Part shown: positions 5,065-9,849 of the stretch, in pieces | Layout of the letters: each line of letters opens with the position of its first letter | Numbering within the stretch: the first letter of the stretch is position 1 | Assembly: GCA_047629975.1 (NCBI GenBank) | Contig: JBLHUT010000130.1 | Span: 1-9,849 of the forward strand | Reading direction: 5' to 3' | From: JBLHUT01 sp047629975 | Lineage (GTDB): Bacteria > Pseudomonadota > Alphaproteobacteria > Rhodobacterales > Rhodobacteraceae | Length of the DNA stretch: 9,849 nucleotides | Notes under the pieces: model-generated | Told to the model about the DNA's origin: nothing | Seen by the model: only the letters and a program-made list of their open reading frames with translations | The model's database searches: none | Translations under genes and position numbers: made by a program

Positions 5065-6561
5065 ATGGCGACAGGCGGGTCCGCAAGGACGAAATCACTG
5101 GCACAACTCGGGCTGACAGCCAAAAACAGCGCCGAGGTCCGGATCACCGGATTGGCAATCGACAGTCGCGCCGTCAAGCAGGGGTTTCTTTTTGCGGCCT
5201 TGCCGGGAACCACGGTTCATGGCGCTGAGTTCATCAAATATGCCCTACGGCAGGGGGCGGCTGCAATCCTGACCGATGCCGAGGGCGTGCGGATTGCAAA
5301 ATCCGAGATTGCAGCGGCCGGTGTGGCCGTGGTTGTGGCCGAAGATCCGCGTCAGGCATTGGCCTATGCGGCAGCCCTTTGGTACGGGGCGCAGCCCGAG
5401 GTCATGGTGGCCGTCACCGGCACCAACGGAAAAACCTCTGTGGCCAGCTTTGTGCGCCAGATCTGGAGTGCGATCGGGTACAGCGCGATCAACATTGGCA
5501 CCACAGGTGTCGAGGGCGCATGGCAGGCGCCGCTGTCGCGCACCACGCCTGATCCGCTGACCTTGCACGATGTGCTTTTTCAGGCCGCCAGTGCCGGGGT
5601 GACCCACGCCGCGATGGAGGCCTCAAGTCACGGTCTGGCACAGATGCGCATGGACGGTGTCGGGCTGGTGGCTGCCGGTTTTACCAATTTTACCCAAGAT
5701 CATCTGGATTATCACAAAGACTTTGGTGAATACTTCGCAGCCAAGGCCGGCCTGTTCCGGCGGGTTCTGGGGGATGATGGTCTGGCGGTGATAAACATGG
5801 ATGACGCGCGCGGGGTGGATATGGCGGGCGTGGCCGAAATGTCGGGCCATGCGGTCATCAGGGTGGGCCACAATCCGGTCAATGATCTGGTGATCATCAC
5901 GCAGCGCTTTGACGCAACAGGACAGGACCTGCGCTTTGTCTGGGAGGGGGAGGCGCATCAGGTGCGACTTGATCTGATCGGTGGCTTTCAGGCCGAGAAT
6001 GTGATGCTGGCCACGGGCCTGTGTATCGCTGGCGGGGCGGACCCCGAAGCGGTCTTTGGTGTTTTGCCACAGCTTGAAACGGTACGTGGACGAATGCAGC
6101 GTGTTGCCGTGCGGGACAACGGGGCGGCTGTTTTCGTGGATTATGCGCACACGCCTGATGCGATTGCGACGGCGATACAGGCGCTGCGCCCGCATGTTAT
6201 GGGGCGTCTGGTCGTCGTTATTGGCGCAGGCGGGGACCGCGACGCAACCAAACGTCCGTTGATGGGGGCGGCGGCGGCGGCTCATGCCGATGTGGTGTTC
6301 GTCACCGATGACAACCCGCGCTCGGAGGATCCTGCGCTGATCCGCGCGGCGATCCTTCTGGCCTGCCCCAAGGCGACCGAGGTGGCCGACCGCGCCGAGG
6401 CGATCTTGCGCGGGGTTGATGCGCTGGGCCCGGGGGACACATTGTTGATTGCGGGCAAAGGCCACGAAACCGGACAGATCGTTGGCGACCAGATTTTTCC
6501 GTTCGACGATGCCGAGCAGGCAAGCGTCGCTGTTGCAGCCCTTGACGGGAGATTGGCATGA
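5065..6561 (+). CDS. murE: UDP-MurNAc-L-Ala-D-Glu:meso-diaminopimelate ligase MurE
   Basis: 498 aa, full length. Cytoplasmic ATP-dependent Mur ligase adding the third residue of the stem peptide. The N-terminal UDP-MurNAc-binding domain has ITGLAIDSRAVKQGFLFAAL. The central ATPase domain has the P-loop TGTNGKTS at 118-125, then TTPDP, EASSHGL and NFTQDHLDYH, with the carbamoylated-lysine region near the AAKAGLF stretch. The C-terminal domain has HTPDA and DNPR at 416-419. DNPR is the known specificity motif for meso-diaminopimelate rather than lysine, so the wall is the usual Gram-negative type. The gap from ftsI is 25 bp, the largest inside the packed operon, and the ribosome site is weak (AAGG at 5051-5054, 10 nt from ATG). 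The stop overlaps murF. Confidence 0.98.
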   Translation: MATGGSARTKSLAQLGLTAKNSAEVRITGLAIDSRAVKQGFLFAALPGTTVHGAEFIKYALRQGAAAILTDAEGVRIAKSEIAAAGVAVVVAEDPRQALAYAAALWYGAQPEVMVAVTGTNGKTSVASFVRQIWSAIGYSAINIGTTGVEGAWQAPLSRTTPDPLTLHDVLFQAASAGVTHAAMEASSHGLAQMRMDGVGLVAAGFTNFTQDHLDYHKDFGEYFAAKAGLFRRVLGDDGLAVINMDDARGVDMAGVAEMSGHAVIRVGHNPVNDLVIITQRFDATGQDLRFVWEGEAHQVRLDLIGGFQAENVMLATGLCIAGGADPEAVFGVLPQLETVRGRMQRVAVRDNGAAVFVDYAHTPDAIATAIQALRPHVMGRLVVVIGAGGDRDATKRPLMGAAAAAHADVVFVTDDNPRSEDPALIRAAILLACPKATEVADRAEAILRGVDALGPGDTLLIAGKGHETGQIVGDQIFPFDDAEQASVAVAALDGRLA

Positions 6562-7979
6562 CTTTGTGGACCTCTGAACAAGCGGTTGCTGCGACGGGTG
6601 GACAAAACGCGGTTGGCTGGGTGGCGCAAGGGGTGTCGATAGACACTCGTTCGCTTGTGCCCGGTGATCTGTTTGTGGCGCTGAGTGACCAACGCGATGG
6701 TCATGCGTTTGTGGCTGAAGCCTTGGCCAAAGGGGCGGCGGCAGCGTTGGTCAGCCGTGTGCCCGACGGTGTGGCAGACGATGCGCCGTTGTTGATTGTC
6801 GAGGACGTGCTGGAGGGGTTGCGCGGTCTGGCGCGGGCGGCGCGGGCACGGACGCAGGCAAAGGTCATCGGCATTACGGGGTCGGTCGGGAAAACCTCGA
6901 CCAAGGAAATGTTGCGTGTGATGCTGGGCGCGCAGGCCCGTGTCCATGCAGCTGAAAAAAGTTTCAACAATCACTGGGGCGTGCCGTTGACGTTGGCACG
7001 GATGCCGGCGGACGCCGAATATGCCGTGATCGAGATCGGCATGAACCATCCGGGCGAGATTGCACCGCTGGCGCGGCTTGCCGATCTGGACGCCGCGTTG
7101 GTGACGGTCGTTGCCGCGGCCCATCTTGAGGCGTTCGACGGCATCGAGGGGATCGCCCGCGAAAAGGCCGCAATCATGGACGGGCTGCGGCCGACGGGCA
7201 TTGCCGTTCTGAATGCCGACATCGAAACATCGGGTATCTTGTTTGCGCAAGCCGGCGCACGGGCGATCGGGTTCGGTGTCACAGCACAGCAGGCGTGTTT
7301 GCTGGATGTTCAGGTGACACAGGATGCGACCTCGGTGCGTGCGCGTATCGCCGGTCAGGACGTGTTGTTCAAATTGCAGACACCGGGGCGTCATTTTGCG
7401 ATGAACGCGCTGGGCGCGCTTGCTCTGGTGGCGGCACTGGGCGGGGATTTGGGGCGGGCTGTCCTGTCTTTGGTGCAGTGGCGACCCGTTGACGGGCGCG
7501 GCGTGCGCGAGACGATTTTGCTGGACGACGCCGAAGAGGGGTGCAGCTTCGAGTTGATCGATGATGCGTATAATGCAAATCCCGCCTCGGTGGGGGCGGC
7601 GTTGGAGATGCTGGCGGCCGTGCCCCCGCGCGACGGTGTGGGGCGGGTGTCAAAGGGGCGGCGCATCGCAATTCTGGGCGATATGCTCGAGCTTGGTCCG
7701 GCGCAAACGGCGCTGCACCGCGACCTGAGCACCCATCCCGCGATGCAGAGCGTTGATCTGGTGCATTGTGTCGGCCCGTGCATGCGCCACCTTTTCGACG
7801 CACTCCCCCACGGCAGACAAGGGCTGTGGGTGGCCGGATCGGATGATTTACTCGAACAGGTGCCGGGCTTGGTCGATGCGGGGGATGTGGTTCTTGCCAA
7901 GGGGTCGCTTGGAAGCCGGTTGTCACCGGTCGTTGACGCGCTGCGTAAATTGGGGCAAGCCGCTCCGGACAAAACCTGA
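6558..7979 (+). CDS. murF: UDP-MurNAc-tripeptide:D-Ala-D-Ala ligase MurF
   Basis: 473 aa, full length. It adds the D-Ala-D-Ala dipeptide to finish the cytoplasmic UDP-MurNAc pentapeptide. Motifs: SIDTR at 27-31 in the N-terminal substrate domain; P-loop GSVGKTS at 108-114; EKSFNNHWGVPLTLAR (133-148); EIGMNHPGEI (159-168), typical of MurF and not of MurE or MurD; HLEAF at 189-193; and in the C-terminal domain DDAYNANPAS (from 335) and ILGDMLELG. ATG at 6558 overlaps the murE stop (ATGA), with GGGAGA about 5 nt upstream, so the two are probably coupled. A linker rich in charged and Gly residues (VPPRDGVGRVSKGRR) precedes the ILGDMLELG strand and looks like a lineage insertion. Confidence 0.97.
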   Translation: MTLWTSEQAVAATGGQNAVGWVAQGVSIDTRSLVPGDLFVALSDQRDGHAFVAEALAKGAAAALVSRVPDGVADDAPLLIVEDVLEGLRGLARAARARTQAKVIGITGSVGKTSTKEMLRVMLGAQARVHAAEKSFNNHWGVPLTLARMPADAEYAVIEIGMNHPGEIAPLARLADLDAALVTVVAAAHLEAFDGIEGIAREKAAIMDGLRPTGIAVLNADIETSGILFAQAGARAIGFGVTAQQACLLDVQVTQDATSVRARIAGQDVLFKLQTPGRHFAMNALGALALVAALGGDLGRAVLSLVQWRPVDGRGVRETILLDDAEEGCSFELIDDAYNANPASVGAALEMLAAVPPRDGVGRVSKGRRIAILGDMLELGPAQTALHRDLSTHPAMQSVDLVHCVGPCMRHLFDALPHGRQGLWVAGSDDLLEQVPGLVDAGDVVLAKGSLGSRLSPVVDALRKLGQAAPDKT

Positions 7980-7993
7980 AGGGTCGTGACCGC

Positions 7994-9079
7994 ATGCTAT
8001 ACCTGTTGACGGGCTACTCTGACGGTGGCGACTTTTTCAATTTGTTCCGATACATTACCTTCCGGGCTGGAGGAGCGTTTTTCACAGCACTGATTTTCGG
8101 GTTCATGTTCGGGCAGCCGTTGATTAACCTCTTGCGGCGCAAGCAAAAAAGCGGACAGCCAATTCGCAAGGATGGCCCCGAGAGCCATATCGTGACCAAG
8201 GCGGGAACACCGACGATGGGCGGCGTGCTCATTCTGGGGGCTTTGGTGTTATCGACGCTGCTGTGGGCGCGGCTTGATAATGGCTATGTCTGGATTGTGC
8301 TGCTGGTGACGATCGGATTCGGATTGATCGGGTTTGCAGATGACTACAGCAAGGTCAGCAAACAGAATACTGACGGAGTGTCGGGCCGGGTACGGCTTGG
8401 CATCGGGTTTGTGATTGCTTTTCTGGCCTCGGTGGCGGCGTCCTATTTGCATCCTGAGGAATTGACCAACCAGTTGGCGCTGCCGGTTTTCAAGGATGTG
8501 CTGATCAACATGGGGTTTTTGTTTGTGCCCTTCGCGATGATCGTGATCGTGGGAGCCGCCAATGCAGTGAACCTGACCGACGGGCTGGACGGGCTGGCGG
8601 TGATGCCGGTGATGATTGCGGCTGGAACGCTTGGGGTGATTGCCTATGCGGTGGGGCGCACGGATTTTACCGAATATCTTGATGTCCACTATGTGGCGGG
8701 AACCGGAGAGTTGCTGATTTTTTCAGCCGGGTTGATCGGCGGGGGCTTGGGTTTTTTGTGGTATAATGCGCCGCCTGCGGCGGTTTTTATGGGGGATACC
8801 GGATCGCTTGCTCTTGGCGGGGCGTTGGGGGCGATTGCTGTGGTCACGAAGCATGAAATTGTGCTGGCTATCGTCGGGGGGCTGTTTGTGGTCGAGGCTC
8901 TTTCGGTTATCATTCAGGTCGCGTATTTCAAATTGACCGGACGGCGCGTTTTCTTGATGGCGCCGATCCATCACCACTTTGAAAAGCGGGGATGGGCCGA
9001 ACCGCAGATAGTCATCCGGTTCTGGATTATTTCGCTTATTCTTGCGCTGGTCGGGTTGGCGACGCTGAAAATTCGCTAG
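7994..9079 (+). CDS. mraY: Phospho-MurNAc-pentapeptide translocase MraY
   Basis: 361 aa, the usual length. Integral inner-membrane enzyme that transfers phospho-MurNAc-pentapeptide from UDP to undecaprenyl phosphate, making lipid I. About ten hydrophobic segments can be seen. Conserved cytoplasmic-face motifs: GTPTMGG (71-77), the Asp pair D116-D117 in FADDYSK, N190-AVNLTDGLDG-200 with D196 and D199, FMGDTGS (265-271; D268 is the family's magnesium/catalytic Asp), and MAPIHHHFE (322-330). The ATG lies 14 nt after the murF stop, with GAAGGG (7978-7983) overlapping that stop. The codon pattern matches its neighbours. Confidence 0.99.
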   Translation: MLYLLTGYSDGGDFFNLFRYITFRAGGAFFTALIFGFMFGQPLINLLRRKQKSGQPIRKDGPESHIVTKAGTPTMGGVLILGALVLSTLLWARLDNGYVWIVLLVTIGFGLIGFADDYSKVSKQNTDGVSGRVRLGIGFVIAFLASVAASYLHPEELTNQLALPVFKDVLINMGFLFVPFAMIVIVGAANAVNLTDGLDGLAVMPVMIAAGTLGVIAYAVGRTDFTEYLDVHYVAGTGELLIFSAGLIGGGLGFLWYNAPPAAVFMGDTGSLALGGALGAIAVVTKHEIVLAIVGGLFVVEALSVIIQVAYFKLTGRRVFLMAPIHHHFEKRGWAEPQIVIRFWIISLILALVGLATLKIR

Positions 9080-9200
9080 GTTGGGCCTGCTTTTGCGGGG
9101 TGGTCCTCCCGCCCCCTCGGTCCCTTGCGGGCCCCGGCGTTGGGCGTGGCGCCGCTGACGCGGCGCAGTGCCACGTAAGTTTTAAATTGGAGATACGGCG
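9080..9200. other. GC-rich hairpin spacer between mraY and murD
   Basis: This 121-bp gap breaks an otherwise tightly packed operon and encodes nothing recognisable. It holds two inverted repeats: GCGGG (9095-9099) with CCCGC (9108-9112), and the larger hairpin at 9145-9175, listed separately. It ends with a ribosome site TTGGAGA (9187-9193) for murD. Its composition, C/G-homopolymeric with CCCGCCCCC and GGGCCCC, is unlike the adjoining coding DNA and resembles dispersed intergenic repeats of GC-rich bacteria, but only a genome search could show that. Confidence 0.5.
9145..9183 (+). terminator. Terminator-like or RNA-stabilising hairpin before murD
   Basis: Outer arms CGTGGC (9145-9150) and GCCACG (9170-9175) pair perfectly. 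Inside, GCCGC (9151-9155) pairs with GCGGC (9160-9164) around a TGAC loop, leaving a 5-nt bulge. An alternative 7-bp inner pairing GCGCCGC/GCGGCGC is also possible. A short TTTT (9180-9183) follows after four other bases. The U-run is short and displaced, so full termination is doubtful. Partial attenuation or protection of the upstream mRNA 3' end is as likely. Confidence 0.4.
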
Positions 9201-9849
9201 ATGATCCCTGTTCAAGGTTACACCGATCAGACGGTTGCGGTTCTGGGCTTGGGTCGTACGGGTCTGACGGCTGCGCGCGCCTTGCGGGCGGGTGGGGCGG
9301 ATGTGGTGTGTTGGGACGATGGCACCGAGGCGCGGGCGCGCGCGCAAGCAGAGGGCTTTGTGCTGTCGGATCTCACGCGCCGGGAGGCGTATGGCGGTGT
9401 CGTGTCGCTTGTGACTTCGCCCGGTATTCCGCATCTTTATCCGGCTCCGCACAGGGCGATTGCCGTGGCCCTTGCAGAAGGTGTGCCGGTGGACAACGAT
9501 ATCGGGTTGTTTTTCCGGTCTTATGCCACAGACTCGTGGGACACATTCGAGGTTGCGCCCAAAATCGTGGCGGTTACCGGATCAAACGGCAAGTCGACGA
9601 CATCGGCTTTGATCCATCACATAATGATGGTGGCGGGAAAACCCGTCGTGTTGGCGGGCAACATCGGTCGCGGGGTGCTGGATATCGAGCCGGCGCAGGA
9701 TGGCGGTGTTGTGGTGCTTGAACTCAGTTCGTATCAGATCGAGCTGGCCCGTTCGCTGACCCCTGATATTGCTGTGTTTACCAACCTGTCGCCGGATCAT
9801 CTGGACCGGCATGGCGGGATGGGGGGGTATTTTGCGGCCAAGCGCCGGC
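9201..9849 (+). CDS. murD: UDP-MurNAc-L-alanine:D-glutamate ligase MurD, 3' end beyond window
   Basis: The frame is open from ATG 9201 to the window edge (216 codons of an expected 450 or so). Cytoplasmic Mur ligase that adds D-glutamate as the second residue of the stem peptide. The N-terminal Rossmann-like domain starts VAVLGLGRTGLTAARAL; TSPGIP and the NDIGLFF segment follow. The ATPase domain has the P-loop TGSNGKST (126-133), then AGNIGRG, LELSSYQIE and NLSPDHLDRHG, all typical of MurD and distinct from MurE and MurF. The last visible residues (YFAAKRR) belong to the lysine-containing substrate segment. The start is supported by TTGGAGA 7 nt upstream. Unlike the upstream genes it is separated from its neighbour by 121 bp of hairpin-forming DNA. 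ftsW is expected next. Confidence 0.97.
   Translation, partial: MIPVQGYTDQTVAVLGLGRTGLTAARALRAGGADVVCWDDGTEARARAQAEGFVLSDLTRREAYGGVVSLVTSPGIPHLYPAPHRAIAVALAEGVPVDNDIGLFFRSYATDSWDTFEVAPKIVAVTGSNGKSTTSALIHHIMMVAGKPVVLAGNIGRGVLDIEPAQDGGVVVLELSSYQIELARSLTPDIAVFTNLSPDHLDRHGGMGGYFAAKRR

Noticed and set aside
5623..6465. 280-codon minus-strand frame inside murE
   Set aside because: Shadow frame; the plus strand encodes complete MurE here.
6282..7394. 370-codon minus-strand frame across murE and murF
   Set aside because: Shadow of two well-supported genes; Arg/His/Pro/Gln-rich composition without any family resemblance.

Overview
The window is a piece of an alphaproteobacterial chromosome, most likely from the Rhodobacterales (Rhodobacter/Roseobacter relatives). 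This is inferred from three things. The gene order is mrp, then mraZ-rsmH-ftsL-ftsI-murE-murF-mraY-murD. FtsL has the short alphaproteobacterial form with an AEWAYLNRPDRL stretch. The mraZ leader is long and ends in a terminator-like hairpin, as described for the UpsM small RNA of Rhodobacter sphaeroides. The coding DNA is moderately GC-rich and there is no tRNA, rRNA, CRISPR array or mobile element.

Layout: (1) bases 1-734 hold the 3' two thirds of an Mrp/ApbC-type Fe-S carrier ATPase gene. (2) Bases 735-1345 are a 611-bp gap without a convincing protein gene. Its left half is AT-rich and carries a perfect TTAA-N7-TTAA (CtrA-type) box. Its middle holds a candidate sigma70 promoter whose -10 region lies between two TCCCA repeats (TGGGA on the other strand, the MraZ operator unit). 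Its right half reads as a structured leader of about 230 nt ending in a strong hairpin with a broken U-tract, 35-40 nt before mraZ. (3) Bases 1346-9079 are a tightly packed division and cell wall (dcw) operon: mraZ (TTG start), rsmH, ftsL, ftsI, murE, murF and mraY, with ATGA overlaps at mraZ/rsmH, ftsL/ftsI and murE/murF and gaps of 3-25 bp elsewhere. (4) Bases 9080-9200 are a GC-rich hairpin-forming spacer. (5) From 9201 murD begins and runs off the right edge.

The genes form one pathway. MurE, MurF and MurD are three of the Mur ligases that build the UDP-MurNAc pentapeptide (meso-diaminopimelate type, from the DNPR motif of MurE). MraY moves it to undecaprenyl phosphate to give lipid I. 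FtsI crosslinks the finished peptidoglycan at the septum, and FtsL is a divisome scaffold. MraZ is the operon's own DNA-binding regulator and RsmH methylates 16S rRNA. The rest of the dcw cluster (ftsW, murG, murC and so on) is expected beyond base 9849.

The protein genes are ordinary. The part that deserves attention is the 979-1346 control region, where several cell-cycle and autoregulatory signals appear to be stacked on one promoter, followed by a candidate sRNA/attenuator leader. No wholly new system is evident.
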